Assembly (NCBI GenBank): GCA_004335835.1
Contig: RWJK01001800.1
Coordinates: 1 to 64,000 of the forward strand
DNA: 64,000 nt
Direction: 5' to 3'
Origin: Scenedesmus sp. ARA3
Taxonomy: Eukaryota > Chlorophyta > Chlorophyceae > Sphaeropleales > Scenedesmaceae
This document shows positions 1-12,541 of the stretch, piece by piece; position 1 is the first letter of the stretch, and every line of letters begins with the position of its first letter. Under the pieces are notes generated by a model. It ran no database searches, was not told the origin of the DNA, and saw only the letters and a program-made list of their open reading frames with translations. The translations under genes were made by a program, and so were the position numbers.

Positions 1-1606
1 ACTGTGCTTGATTTTCCAGCTCTGTGTGTCGCATTGCGTGCTTCTATGCTTGTCAGCCATGAGAATTGCAGAAGCAGTAGCACCTTAGTTTGCATGTCAC
101 ATGCAGTGTCTCCTGTCGGTCCCGCGTGCTCCTGCTTGCTGCAGTCTGGTGTGTACAGCAGTGCCTTGGTGCAATCATGCCAAACACCTATGGTAAGCAG
201 CACCATTGTGCGTCCCGCTTGCTGTTTGGACCATGCCTGCCTTCCCTTCATCATCATCATGTGCCTGCCTTCCCTTGTGCGTTTTGTGCCCTGTGCTTTG
301 AGCACCCTGCTGCTTTTCGGGCTGCACTTCGCGCATGCTGCACTGCATGTACTTGTTGGTTTATGGGGAGGTAGGGGCTGCAAGATGCCTCTGGAGTTTT
401 ACTTTGGTTGCATCTTGTGGCTTGCTATCGGGTTCTCATGATATGTGAACTGAAAGAGGGGCAAGTGACTCGCTCTAGGGCGATAGCTTGCCCACCCCTG
501 TAACAGACCTCTCTCAGGCCGCCCCATGTGTAACAAACACTAACTAAACGCCGCGGTGAGCATGCACACTGTGCAACCCCTCTGCCGCGGCAACCCCTCC
601 CTGGCCAAACAACATCCCACCCCACCCTCACACCCATACTGCACGCCAAAAGCAGCACTACAACATATCAAAGATAGTGAAGAAGCTGCTGCGCGCCGCA
701 CCTGGGTGAGCATGCCCACTCCCTGCTCAGTGAAGCTTTTCTTGGTGTAGCCCAGGCCTGCATTGTTGACCAGGATATCCAGCGAGCCGGGCCGCTTGTT
801 GATGGCCTCGGCAAATGCCTTCACGCTGTCCTGCTTCATCAGGTCGAGTGGCGGGCCGCACTCCGCCTTGGAGCCGGGGTACTTGGCCCTGCAGGGAGTT
901 TGCAGGAAACGCGTGGGTGCTTGCAGGAGCTTGCAGGAAGCACGGGAATGAGGTGGGCAGAGTACCTTGGCTGCTGATTCTGCTGCCTGGGGTAGGTTTG
1001 CCGTTGGTGCTTTTTTGCGGCAGCTGCAGGTATCCAGTCGGTGCCTTCAGCGCCACCCCATATGCTGCTGCTCTGCCGCTGCCTGCGAACACTGTCCTGT
1101 AGATACTGCTGCTGATGCTGCTGCTGGTGATAATAGCAGCAATAGCTGCACAGCTACTCACATGATCTCCTGTGCCAGCTTCTTGCCGGCATCTGTGTTC
1201 CTCACTCCCAGGATGACAGTTGCGCCATGCTCTGCAGGTACACAGCAGCAACAGCATCAGCAGCAGCAGAGCTTGCGAGCAGCCACTGCCTCACTCGGCT
1301 ATGGCTTGCCTAAAACGCAACAGAGGGGTGTTCCTTTTGCTTTTGACGACCGTCAAAGCAAGAAGGCTGTTGCATTGCACTGCTCACTGGGGTGCTGCTG
1401 TTCAGTTACCTCCAGTACACTGCTGTTGATGGTACCTGCTGCGCAGCTGACCGGTGCCTTTGCTGGCTGGCAGCTGATGTGAGAAGCTAAGATAACGTCT
1501 GGTGCAAACGTGCTGTAGGTTTACCTGCAAGGTACTCTGCAGTGACCTGGCCGATGCCAGATGTTGCGCCAGTGACCAGCGCAACCTTGCCCTTGAGGTC
1601 CACCAT
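1..1606 (-). CDS. Short-chain dehydrogenase/reductase, 5' exons only
   Basis: Three exons with matching phases are visible: 1525..1606, 1162..1231 and 702..888 on the minus strand, joined by GT-AG introns. The start ATG at 1606 opens the classic Rossmann first strand: VALVTGATSGIG gives the TGxxxGxG cofactor-binding motif at about residues 9-20. Exon 3 carries the NNAG motif inside DILVNNAGLGY. Family knowledge says such proteins are NAD(P)H-dependent oxidoreductases; the spacing and the GVRNTDAGKKLAQEI segment resemble the retinol-dehydrogenase/WWOX-like branch, which is an inference. The catalytic YxxxK and substrate-binding C-terminus are absent, because the gene runs off the left edge behind a long intron (1-701 shows no further exon I can recognise). 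Substrate and cell location cannot be called. Confidence 0.8.
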
Positions 1607-4149
1607 GGCTTCTGCACAAACGTCGCACACGCAGGGAACTATTGTTTAGAAGTGCATTCGCATGGTTGCGCTTGTTGAAGGGTGCCTGCTGCCTTCCAAC
1701 CTCCGCACTGCTGCGAATCGCCTGTAGTGCTACGTCTCTGCGGCCTGTGTTGCTATAGCACAGATACGTTTACAAGAGACCTAAATGTGGTTAACAAGTG
1801 GCTGAGAGCATGGCTACACCAGCCAGAGAGCCAACCGTGTCCCACTGCCCAAGGACAGCCCAAAACAAGGCACTATACCACCACGCTACTTAATCTACTT
1901 AACAAGAGTTATACTACCAAAGCAGAAGCTAATGGACAACGCCTCACACCTTGTGAAGTGAGTTTGAAGTGCTCCGAAAGGGGGGTTGCTGCTGCTGGTT
2001 AGTGGGCACACGTAACCTATGCTACGCTTCTACTGTAATACAAAGCGCTACAAATGTGATCCTTGCATGGGTGATCACGTGCCTGCCTTGGTAGCTGTGG
2101 GGCAGGCAATGACAGGGTTGTGTGATGGGGTCTGGAATAAAAAGTCCCACGTCTGATCAGCGCGTGCTCGGACGTAACAGCAGCCTCATGTCAAACAAAA
2201 CAACAGTCTGGGTCTAGCTGTGCTTGCTGCGCCTCTCTCAGGCGGTATAAGTATGTCCAGGGTTGTTGATAGTGCAGCGCTGCTCACGTGTGCATGTGCC
2301 GTGCCTTCATCACAGCAGTCGAGTTGCAGGGAAGGGTCAGGGGTGGCATCAGCCATGTGGGCGGCCCCCAGCAAGCGCTGCTGTAGGCGAGAGAGGCAAA
2401 GCATACAGACAATAGGCAGTGAACGTGCACATGTACAAGCATTCAGCTCAACCGCGCTGACACGTATTGAGGCATGCCCTGCGATTGAAGAAAGTTGCTG
2501 CTGCAACAGCAGGCTTGCAAAGCTTTACCGCTTCGTTTTCCTGTGTTTTCGGGTGTTCGTTGCAACGTAGTTGCCTGTGCACACCGTGTAACCCCTCTTC
2601 TTCTTTACCGCTTCATGGTATCCTTGATTGCCGGCTTGGCTGTACAGCTGAGCTATCGCGCCTTCCTTCTAAGCCGAGTTCATTTCGGCTGCTTACGCTG
2701 CCAGCCTGGCAGTGACGGCTTGCCAGGGGCACACCTGACATTGCCACTAGGGTTGCGTGCGTCCTGCAGCTGCAATTGGCAGCAGGCGATGGACAACAGC
2801 TGTGGTAGATGAGCAAAATACAGCAGCTAGGCTGCACTGCACTGCAGCAAGTACGTCCTCAGTTGGTGCTTGTTGTGCCTGATGCTGCAGCAACAACTCA
2901 ACACTGGCACGCGTGAGTGTAGCACTTCTGCAGGACCAACAGCCGGGCTGATGCATGGCTATGTGGGACAGTCCATGATGTTAATGCAGCTTAATATAAC
3001 ACCAAGTTACAGGGGTTGTATTGGAGCAATAAACAAGCAGTAACGGTGCTGCCGTTACTGGTGCCACCGTCCGTATATGCGAGTGCTGCAACTGTGCGGA
3101 TGCGACGGAGCGTGCTGGCATGTGGGCATCGTGCTTGTGTGGCGTCAGCACCCCTGTGGGGCGTCAGCATACCTTTTAGTAGTCAACACACCTGGCTTGT
3201 GTCACATACCTCTGTGGTAAATTCAAACCTACCACATAAGTCAACATACCTGTGCCCCATGTGGAGTCAGGTTACCTGTGCGGCTCCTTAGTGGGTGGGC
3301 CTGTGGCCCTACTTTGGTGACTGGTAACTGGGTAAGCGTTACCTGTGGGGAGTCTACGCACCCATGCGCCACACGTCGGTGCCATGCTGCTGTAAGCAAC
3401 ATGTGCACTGTGCAGCCATGGCCAGTGACGCTCTGTGGCGAGAATGCTCTTCGTGTGTGCCGTGCGCTGCATGCCATTGAACCACAAACACATTCTACCT
3501 GTGCTCCCAGCTACGTTCAGCACATCGACACGGCAGACACTGCAGTTGGCCTGACAGAACATGACTAAAGGACATGACCATACAACAGCTGTCAATTTGC
3601 AGGGTGGGGTCCTCATGCTGAGCAACTGCAGTTTCCAGCGGCTTAGACTGATTTGACATGCATTTGATCTTGCTTAACAAGTATTTAAACCTGCAGCACC
3701 GTCCTTTGTAAGCAGGATTGGGAAAAATCGCGAGTGCACATCAAAACACGACACATCTCGCTGCACGCTTCAAGCACGCTAGTTTGATCAAGCTTAGTGT
3801 ATTTAGGCTCGATGGCGGAGCGTGCTCTGTCGCTACCACAGCCAGACGGCTTTTCTGGTGAGGGTCCAACATGTCCTGCAGGCAGTGCTCGTCTCGTGTC
3901 AAGGCATTGCCACGCCGATGCAATGTCCGCTACACAAAGCACCTAGCACTTTATGCTGTGTATACGGGTGACAGCAGCAATGGCCCAGCCGGTAGCACAT
4001 GCACCTGCAGCAGCAGCTGAAGCAGCAGCAACAGTAGCAGCAGCAGCCAGCGCTGTTGTCTCTGCACAGCAGCCTGCAGCTCACGTTGCTACTTCCCTGA
4101 TGTATTTACTGCTGCAGAAGTAGCCAGCACCAGCGGCAGGCGCATCACA
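1607..4149. other. Intergenic, no gene recognised
   Basis: Upstream flank of the dehydrogenase and upstream flank of the Q-rich gene. I see only short random frames, no splice-consistent exon chain and no RNA gene. The stretch 4000-4090 is rich in CAG triplets and probably lies in the 5' region of the next gene. Confidence 0.5.
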
Positions 4150-5531
4150 ATGCCGCGGCATGAGCTGCCGCTGGAGCTGCTGGTGGCACGGCACGACCCC
4201 CGCAGAGTTCCTGCAAGCGCGCTGTGCAGCACAGCAGAGCTGCGACAAGTGAGGAGAAATGCAGACTGGGCGATGAAGCGGGAGCATGTGCTGGCCGCAG
4301 CAGCAGCGGGCTTTCATCTGGCGCTGTTTGCGTGGAACTTAGCATTCTGGGGCTTCGAAGGCATGCCGCCTGACAGGTGGGTGCGTGGATTGGGGCGGGT
4401 GCTTTCAACAGCAGCAGCAGCAGGAAGCAGCAGCAGTTCGAGATGTCGCAGCAGCAACAGAGGTGGAGGATTGGCAGCGCAGCAGCTGGCTGTGCACCGT
4501 CTCTTCTCAGCAAGCAAGCAAATGCATTGCAGCAAGGATGGTCCAGGGGATGCTGCACGCTGCTGACATCCAGCCTCTGGCTGATCTGCTACCCTGCAAG
4601 CCCGCTGCTGCACAGCATTGCTGCAGCTGGGCTGCATTGCACTCCCGCACGAGCTGCGTACGCATATGCTACTGTCATGTGCTGCTGCCGTGCCTGCAGT
4701 TGCTGCTGGCTGAGCAACTGCGGCATAATGCAGGAGTCAGGCTTTGTCGGTTGACTGCACGACTTATTGCACTGCGCTGACATCCCTTGCGGCTGTCCAC
4801 CAACCAACCACCAGTTAATGACTTATGCGTTCTCTGCATGCTTGCAGGTACTGGCCGGACAACCCTCGCATCAAGATGGGCATTGTGCCAGGGCGCTACG
4901 GCAACATGCACGGAGCAAAGAAGCTGTGGTGAGCAGCAGCAGCAGCAGCAGCAGCAGCAGACCTAGGGTGCAAAAAAGCAACCGCCTGCATAAGCAGCAG
5001 CAACAGCATTGGCACCAAGCTAGCATCTAAGCAATTGAGAGTGGGCCGCAACATACTGCACTCTCAGCATGTGCAAGCAGGGCGCAACGAGCACAAAGTG
5101 CTGAGGTTATTGTTGAAGCAGCGGTTTGCAGCATATCACCAGCAGATTGACGTTGCAATCGTGGTGCGCTGTTGTCTCATGAAGCGCATGGGCAAGTGCA
5201 TGTATGTGGCCGCAAACGGCTGTTCGACTGACAATTGCGGCCGCTGCTGCCTGCTGTGCTGCTGCGCCTGCGCAGGTACTACTACCTGTCAAAGGTGGAG
5301 GGAGGCGGCGGCCCCAAGTGATGCGGCGGCCTCGGGCTTTTCAGCAAATTGTGCGGCTGCTGCAGCGGCCGCCCCAAGTGATGCGGCTGCGGCGGCTGCA
5401 GTGGCTGCGGCGGCCCCAAGATGCTGGTGCCTCAGGCTTTTCAGCAAAACGTCTCTTTCACACTGTATCCATGTTTGCTTTTACTAATAGTCCATTTCAA
5501 AGCGGCAAGACAGCAGCAAGCAGCTGCTGCT

Positions 5532-5564
<33 letters not shown>

Positions 5565-7884
5565 GCTATGCCATGGGCCCGTCGCAAGTACATGATCGGC
5601 TGGCAATGCACACAGCTGGCAAGCCGGCTTGTGCTGCTGTTGAGAGACACTTCTGCAGCACCTGCAGCATGCGGGATGGCGCATGGATGTCTCCCAACTT
5701 CAGCAGCTAGTTGGGGAGTCTTGGCTTTGGCAGGTATTGGCGGTCGCAATACATGAGCAGTTTCCTGAGCTGCACTACAAGGGCGTTGCCATCGCAGACG
5801 GGTGCAACAGCATGTGGCATGCGTCTGCAGGTTTGGTGTCAGCTTCAAGCGACATTGTGCTCACGCGTTCTGCAGGCTGCAGCCGTGGTGTCTCCAGGTC
5901 TACTGGTGCTGCAGTGTTGCAGCTTTTACGCCAAGCGAGCGGTGCGAAGCGTTTTGCAGCACTTGCCAGGGCAGTGCTGTGCAACACAGTGATGCAGTTG
6001 TGAAGCTGGACAGTCTAGCATAGCATGAGAAAAGCAAAGCTGCGCACCTTCAAGCATTGCTTGAAGTTGTACCGCTCAGCGTTGCGTGTAGCCGTGTGGT
6101 GCAGCTGCTGGCCTAGCGGCGGCACTTTTGCAGCCGCTATGCGGCATAGCTGCTGTCTGTTGGGTTGCGTCGGTTGCTGTCGCATGTGCAGCATGTGTGG
6201 TGAGCAGCAGCTAAGCTAGCAACCGCAGTGCAGTTTGCCGCCTGTTGGGAGGTTGGCTGGTATGCGGAGAAGTGTGTGTGCCACGGCAGTGCCTGCTGTT
6301 ATTGGCCCGGCTGCACGGTTGTTGTGACGTGTTCTGCCCTTGTACGGACACGTCGTGCAAACATATTGAACATTGTGCAGACATACCCACGTTGGTATGT
6401 CTATCACAATGTTTATGATGAAGCACTCTGCTGTGCTTTGACTGTTGGTGACGCGCGCCACATGGTATGCGTACGCAGGGCTATGGGGCCTCGATTTTAT
6501 GCATACTATGCTGTGTTCTTTTGAGGAGCAAGTCTGTACTTGCCCATGCAGAGCGTGCCAGCTGACAGGCAAGCTGTGGAGCCGCATGTCATTTACATGC
6601 ATTTCTTATGTGTACACAACCTTCCAAGGTTGTTCTGTTGCAGTGTCTTCGGTCATTGAGGTCCGTTGGTCTGGGTGTTCGGCTCTTCCACCCGATTTGT
6701 GCACTGGTTTGGCGACTGCCATAGCACTGCCGTTCAACTCAATGAGGGTGTGCAGGTCCGTAACAGTGGCTGTCCGAATCATGTTGTCGGGGTTCTGCAG
6801 GTTCTGTTCCATCGGCGTCTTGCTTTTTTGCATAACGCTTTGATGTTGTTGGTCTTTGAGCGGATGAAAGTGTCTGATGCCTGCAATATGACTTTCTGCT
6901 TGCTTCCGGAATTCTGCAGGAACATGTAGTGTCGTGCCATTCGGTTGCCTTCCCGCAGAAGCGCACTAGGTACATAAATGAAATGACATACAAAACGTTG
7001 AGGCCAACACCGCAGGATCGGTTGTACCAGCCAAAGAGGAAGCTGCGGAAAGGAAATACCTACACCCGGTCTCGCAACAAGCTAGAGGAGGTCGTGAACG
7101 TGCTCAGTGTCAGCTGCAAGGCAGAGAAGCAAGAACTTGAGGATGCGGCAGCGCAGGAGCTGGTGAGTCGATTGTTGCGATTCGTTGAGCCAAACAGTAC
7201 AGCTGCTTTTACCGGTGGGGGTACCCGCAGGCTGGCAGCTAGCACGCACGCGCTTCCCCTGCCATTACGTTGAAGCAACTTACATTGATGTATTTCCGCT
7301 GCCGACGTGGCTGCCAGGCGCTTCTGGACTTCGTAGGCAGCCAGGAGCTGCTGCTGCTGCACCTGTCAGGCTTGGCAGCAGTGCCCGGAGATGCAGCTGC
7401 AGCTGCAGCTGCACGACAATGCCGCAGATGCACCTTCAACCTCACACCAGATTGAATGCAGCCAGTAGTACGATCAGCCCAGCAGCATGTGCAACAACAA
7501 CAGCAGCAGGCCATCAAGCAGCGACAGCATGCAGGGATCAAGCATCACATCAGACGATGCTGCTGCTCGAGCAGCAGCAGCAACTCCTGGCAAACCACAA
7601 AGGCAGCAGCAGCAGCAGCAGCAGCGGCAGCAGCAGGGGCGTCTCAACCTGCAGATCAGCAGCAGCAGCGTGGCCTACAATTCATATGTGGCGCAGCTGC
7701 TGCGCAACGCATCGCAGCAGGACTTGCAGTGTGTGCTGAGCATGACAGCAGATGACTGGGTGCAGGTCTTGCGGGCTGACTATGACATCCTGAAAGGATT
7801 GCTGGAGCTGACCTCTTGCGGAATGCACCAGGCAGCGTCAGCAGCCGCAGCAGCAGGTGCAGCAGATGCAGTCGATATTTCATA

Positions 7885-7921
<37 letters not shown>

Positions 7922-9436
7922 GGGTCAGCCAGTTCCACTGCAGCCTGTGCCCATCATCAAAGAGGAGCCAGCCGACTTACTGCCACCTGACAGCATGCTG
8001 ATAAAGCCTGAAGCTAGTGACAGCAGCGCAGCTGTCACATGGCAGCAGCAGCAGCAGCAGCAGCAGGGCAGCCGCCCTGCAGCTGCAGGGTTCCTGCAGC
8101 AGCTGGATGCATTTAGTGATAGGTGAGCACCTCGCAGTCCCCGTGGCAGCGCAGTTGCAGCACAGTCAGCAGAGCAAAAGCTTCACCATCAAGCCGTTTG
8201 TCATGCTATATAATCAAGGCAGGCCATGCACAGCAACACAACTCTGTAGATGGATGGACTATCTGTCATGTGGCGCATGCAGCAGCTGTGGCAAGCGTCG
8301 CATGCATCGTAGCTATTGCTGCTGTTTGCACACTGGCTGTCATCCAGCCGGCTTCCTCTGCTGTAAGACTAGGCAAGCTGAGAAGGCTTCACACAGCAGT
8401 CTCTCACGCTGTGGAGTGACCTGTTTGTGCCCTGCCACCGCTGCTGCCTTGAACTGTGCTACAGGCATGCTACGCTAACAGCGCAGGCCCTCCTCTTCAG
8501 TTACTACCCTGCCACCGCTGCTGCCGGTTGTCTGCAGGCATGCTGCGCTGACAGTGCTGGCGCTGCTTTTCAACTACTACCCTCTCTCAGTGGCAGCCTC
8601 CCGCAACGTGCTCACACACCGATCGGCAGATGCGCCACAGATCCACGTGGTGCAGGCAGTAGCAGCAATCGGCCTCACAAGGCAGCAGGCGTTGAGAATG
8701 AGTGTGTGTGCAAAGCTGTTGGAGCGCGCCTGCGGACAGCTGGGTGCACACATCTCCCAGCTGAGTGCATCTGCTGGCAGCACTAGCCTGCATGCGCTGA
8801 CGGCGCAGATGCAGCAGCTAGATGTGAGCAGCAGCAGCGGCGGTGGCAGCAGCAGCGGCGGCAGCAGCAGCAACGGCGGCGGCGGAAGCCTCAGCAGGGG
8901 TGGCAGCGGCGGCTGCAGCAGCGGCGATGGTGGCAGCAGCCTCAGCAGAGGTGGCAGCAGCGGCAGCAGGAGTGCAGCAAACAAACAGTCTCGTAAGGAG
9001 CAGCAGCAGCAGCAGCAGCAGGAGGATGAGGCAGCTGTTTGCGAGCCATCTCCAGACGTGATTGAGGATCAGCTGAAGACTGCCCTCCTGCAGTACGCTC
9101 AGTATACATTGCTGGCGCAAGTCGTCACCTTGAACACGCTGACGCAGCTGCAGCGTGCATTGCTGTATGTGCAGTGCTTCCCATGCACGTACACACCAGA
9201 CTCACTGGTCGACGCTGCTGCCCAGCTGTACAAGGAACGGGAGCAGTTTGGTGACGCAGCATGGGAGCTAGGACCTCACAATGGCAACTTCTGGCCGCTG
9301 CTGGCGCTGCAGCGGCAGCAGCAGCAGCCGCAACAGCAGCAGCAGCAGCAGCAGCGGTTTGTGATCAAGTCTGAGCCATCAAGCTGTGCTGGCTGGTCGC
9401 AGGCTGACGAGGTGGGTGCTGGGCATGACATAGCAC

Positions 9437-9473
<37 letters not shown>

Positions 9474-9774
9474 ACAGCAGCAGCAGGAGCTGCTCGGTCG
9501 GTTGCACCAGGTCGACGAGTTGCAGCAGCTGCTGTGTCGGCAGCAACAGAACCGGCTGTCAATGGGTCTGCAGGAGCCGCGTCAGCCGCAACAGCATGAG
9601 CAGCAGCATGAGCAGCAGCAGCAGCAGCAGCAGCAGGAGGAGGGTCAGCAGAAACAGAATGAGCTGTTGCTGGGTCAGCAGGAGCTGTGTCAGCCGCAAC
9701 AGCTGCGGCAGCTGCATGACGATGAGCAAGAAGCAATCGACTGGCTGTGGTCTAATGCAGAGCTGGTCATTTGA
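4150..9774 (+). CDS. Glutamine-rich protein of unknown function, multi-exon
   Basis: Firm exons: 4150..4376 (start ATG, residues MPRHELPLELL), 4848..4928, 5276..5317, 6959..7162, a Q/S-rich block around 7480-8122, and the terminal exon 8538..9774 with stop at 9774. Phases agree across 4376/4848, 4928/5276 and 8122/8538. Exons between 5320 and 6958 are not resolved; fragments such as FPELHYKG (near 5770) and YPRWYVYHN (near 6390) look coding. The 6959 exon is basic (PKRKLRKGN) followed by a helical stretch, faintly like a bZIP, but the invariant Asn/Arg spacing does not fit. The 7.48-8.1 kb block contains IIKEEP, a sumoylation-type motif, and changes reading frame inside a CAG run near 7860-7900, so an intron or sequence error lies there. 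The C-terminal exon has long poly-Q and Ser/Gly tracts. A nuclear regulator is a guess from composition only. Confidence 0.6.
5300..5440 (+). repeat. Splice-donor junction duplicated three times (Q-rich gene)
   Basis: The exon end GGCCCCAA followed by GTGATGCGG at 5317 recurs at 5377. A third copy at 5419 has lost the GT (CCCCAAGATG). Following intron sequence (CTTTTCAGCAAA) is also repeated near 5336 and 5434. The copies lie in the intron just downstream of the exon. Confidence 0.7.
8430..8600 (+). repeat. Splice-acceptor junction duplicated, 73-bp period (Q-rich gene)
   Basis: The terminal exon start at 8538 (acceptor CTGCAG then GCATGCTGCGCTGACAG) is preceded by a diverged copy starting at 8465 (acceptor CTACAG then GCATGCTACGCTAACAG). 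The CCTGCCACCGCTGCTGCC intron tract before each acceptor is repeated as well. The upstream copy is truncated after about 45 bases of exon-like sequence. Confidence 0.75.
9310..9640 (+). repeat. Coding CAG/CAA tracts (poly-Q)
   Basis: Several CAG-dominated runs (9310-9355, 9438-9490, 9596-9640) encode poly-glutamine in the terminal exon of the Q-rich gene. Interruptions by CAA and GAG are few, so these tracts are likely to vary in length. Confidence 0.85.
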
Positions 9775-10070
9775 TGTTGTTGATGTTGTTGTACATCGGA
9801 GCTTCACCTGCAACGCTTAGGTTGATCTATAGTTTGTCTTGATCTTCGTTTCTTGGTCAGCCCTGGTTGTACCACCTTGGGTTTGGGTGATATGCATTAC
9901 ATGCAAATGTAGCAATGCATGTAGCAATTCGGCATGACCAAGGCAGGGCGACTCTGAGACACAGTTTCTTGTAAGGTGCAGGGGAAGGGTATATCTTTGT
10001 TGTTTGAAGTGGCAGCAGCCAGGAAGATTTGTTGTACGGTTGTGGTTTTGCACATTACGCGCAGCAGCAT

Positions 10071-10075
10071 TGTAA
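10071..10075 (+). terminator. Candidate TGTAA polyadenylation signal
   Basis: TGTAA, the usual chlorophyte nuclear polyadenylation signal, occurs about 300 bases after the stop of the Q-rich gene. Position is plausible but unproven. Confidence 0.35.
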
Positions 10076-11483
10076 CAGGTGGCCACTGGCCACCAAGCTG
10101 TGAGCTTCAGTTGCCGCTGCTTGAATGGACAACATATGGGATCAGCTAATGAAGACTAGAGAGATGCAGTGCATGCTGCTGAACATAAGGGGGCAAGATA
10201 AACGTGCCGTTACAACCATAATGACGACGTTTCAAACATCACATGTTGTGATTTGTGTGGTGGCGCTTTTATAGGTGTCTAAGATAGCTGCATCTTGCTT
10301 TGAGAGGTGATCAACTGTTGGCTGTGACTGCCTCAGATATTTGGATAAGTGCTCAGTATCTTGCTTTTGGGAATGCATTCTGCCCTGTAGCACCTTTCAG
10401 CATTACCGCTGTGACCAAGGAGTGGGTTTGAACAGCAATAAACCGCAGTTTGGTTAGATGGGAAGGTGGGAAGATGGGAAGTGTGCGCCTGTGAACATGT
10501 CTGCGCCAGCATCTTCTGCAGTGTGTGTTTGATTTCACATGCACATGTCGTTTTCAGTTGAGCTTCAGTCCCTGCTGCACATATCTCTTTCTTTGTCTTC
10601 TGCAGGTCAGGCACGTTTACCGCACACCAGTCAGTTGCAGTACATGCAAGCGCCATAGGCAGCAGGCTACCACGTTTTTCTGTACACCTAAGCACCATGC
10701 ATGCACGCAGCTCAAAACGGCAACGATGATGTTTTGAAACATCACACGTTGCGGTGTGTGTCATGAAGCTTCCATTGGTGTTTGATTTGGTGCTTCTAGA
10801 TCTGATCAGGTGACAGGGTGATTAACAGTGCACTGTGCCTGTTTGCTGCAGATGGGTATCTTGAATCTTGCAGTTGTGGATGCATCCAGCACATAGCAGC
10901 AACAGCAGCAGCAGCAGCAGCAGCAGTTGGCATGCCATCTTAGCAACCAAGGAGTCGGTTTGAACTGTGGTGTTGGGGAGCTGGAACGTGTGGCCTGTGG
11001 CATGCCTTGTCTGTAGCAGCATCTACGCCGCTCTGCTTTGCAACCCTTTTGCTTATTGCCTCGTCATATGCAGCTGTTAGTGGATTGTTTCGGTGTCCCG
11101 TCTCTGCTGCCCGTATCCCTTTCGCTGTTACAGGTAATGCGCCTTTGCCGCACAGTAGTCAGTCCCAGTACGTGCACGGCACTGTACGCAGCAGCCTGCC
11201 ATGTTTGGTTTCTTTTGCACATCACAATCTCAATGCATGCTTCTGCACCTTGCTGCTTAGTTCAAGGGGAAACAGCGCAGTTCTTGAGCACATCACTGAC
11301 ACCGTCTCGTTGTGACAGCAGATATGTTGACACGTGCCTGAATTGTCTTGCCATGCATGCTGCCACATTGCGGGAGGCGGTATGTGGCATTTTGGCAGGT
11401 GGTCGGCTATGTGGCAGTTTGGCAAGCAGTTAGTATGTGGCTATCTGACAGGCGGCTGGGATGCGAGCTCCATGCCTGAATGA

Positions 11484-11575
11484 ACGCATGAATGAATGAA
11501 TGAGCTACGCGTGGTGTTTTCACACTTCACACCCGCGTAAGTCAAGGAAGGGGACGTGTGTGGCGATGAGGATCT
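11484..11575 (-). repeat. Dispersed repeat, copy 1, with (ATTC)n-type tail
   Basis: Shares a block of about 90 bases with 41557-41670 and 57147-57275: GCGATGAGGAT, CGTGTGTGGCGATGAGG, ACACCCGCGTAAGT and GTTTTCACACTTCAC. It ends in tandem ATGA (ATTC on the other strand). Short tetranucleotide tails are typical of SINE or LINE 3' ends, so a non-LTR-type retroelement remnant is the leading inference. Confidence 0.7.
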
Positions 11576-12541
11576 CATGCAAGGTTTGCAGAGTCAGCAA
11601 GGAACAGCTGGCTCAGCTGTTGGCAAGGCACCTGTGCATGGCAGGTTTGGTTTAGTTGAGTTGAGGGCGGTAGCAGCTGTATAGCAGCTGCTACCTGCAG
11701 TGTTGTGGCCGTGACAGTTTCTGGGCTTGATGGAAGTGCAGGGATCAGCTGCGGGGAGTCTGATAGCAACAACGTGCATTCTGCTGCCTCGTGGTGCATT
11801 CTTGTTGTCACCAGGGGGGCCGACATCCTACTGGCTAGTCAAATGTTGCTGACCGAGAGCTTGCAGTTTGACATGCACGCGCACATACTTAAATAAATAT
11901 TTCATTACGGTACATTACATGCTCCATTCAAATGAGGAGTGGGAACCCCAGTCAGGAGCCTTACATTCATAAATTTTATGTACAATATGCTTACACTTGT
12001 ATGCAACTTCAGCTTATGCATACACCATAGTACCTGTACCGCTGCACAGGCGTTGCAGCCTGCGGCAGTTGCCGCTTGTTTGGTGATCATCATGACTCAT
12101 GATATCGGATATACACGCTGGCCTTGAGTTGACTAACTTTCTCATTCAGTATGGCGCCAGTGCCTTGTTCACGGCTGTCATGTGCTTGATTCTGGTACCA
12201 TCACAGTTGCTGCTGTATACGTGTATGGCACAGCTTCAGTGATTTGAGCAGAAGAAGGGTTTGCAGTCGTTGGCGGGCTTGCTTTGCTTTTTGTGTTACC
12301 AAGGGGGACGAACTGCTACTGGCTAGTCACAGGCAGCATCAAGCAGCATGATGCTGTGGTGCAGGCTTGCTTTGACTGCATTCGTGGGCCCGGCCTGGCA
12401 GTCTGCTGTTCACGTGCATGGCCTTGTCTTTCTGACCAGAAGGCTTCCGTTTGTTGCGTCCATGACATAACACAATAGCGCACTGCCCAGTTCTCTCTGG
12501 CTCCAAGCCGTTTTTGTTGGTACAACGTTGTGCTTGCGCCA

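Larger units (their letters stand above)
9775..12540. other. Poorly defined stretch with degenerate tandem duplications
   Basis: No convincing exon chain. About 525-bp units are visible: the acceptor-like block at 10607 (GTTTACCGCACACCAGTCAG) resembles the block at 11134 (CTTTGCCGCACAGTAGTCAG). The phrase ACCAAGGAGT followed by GGTTTGAAC recurs at about 10418 and 10947. A second pair lies at about 11815 and 12298 (ACTGGCTAGTCA context). The region may hold exons of an unrecognised plus-strand gene ending at 13103, or decayed repeats. Confidence 0.4.

Noticed and set aside
6606..6833. Minus-strand frame of 75 codons with balanced composition
   Set aside because: It lies within the plus-strand Q-rich gene; no start context, neighbour exons or family similarity. 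Kept only as a curiosity.
6959..7162. bZIP DNA-binding domain in the Q-rich gene
   Set aside because: A basic stretch is followed by a helix, but the invariant Asn-x7-Arg and leucine heptads do not line up.
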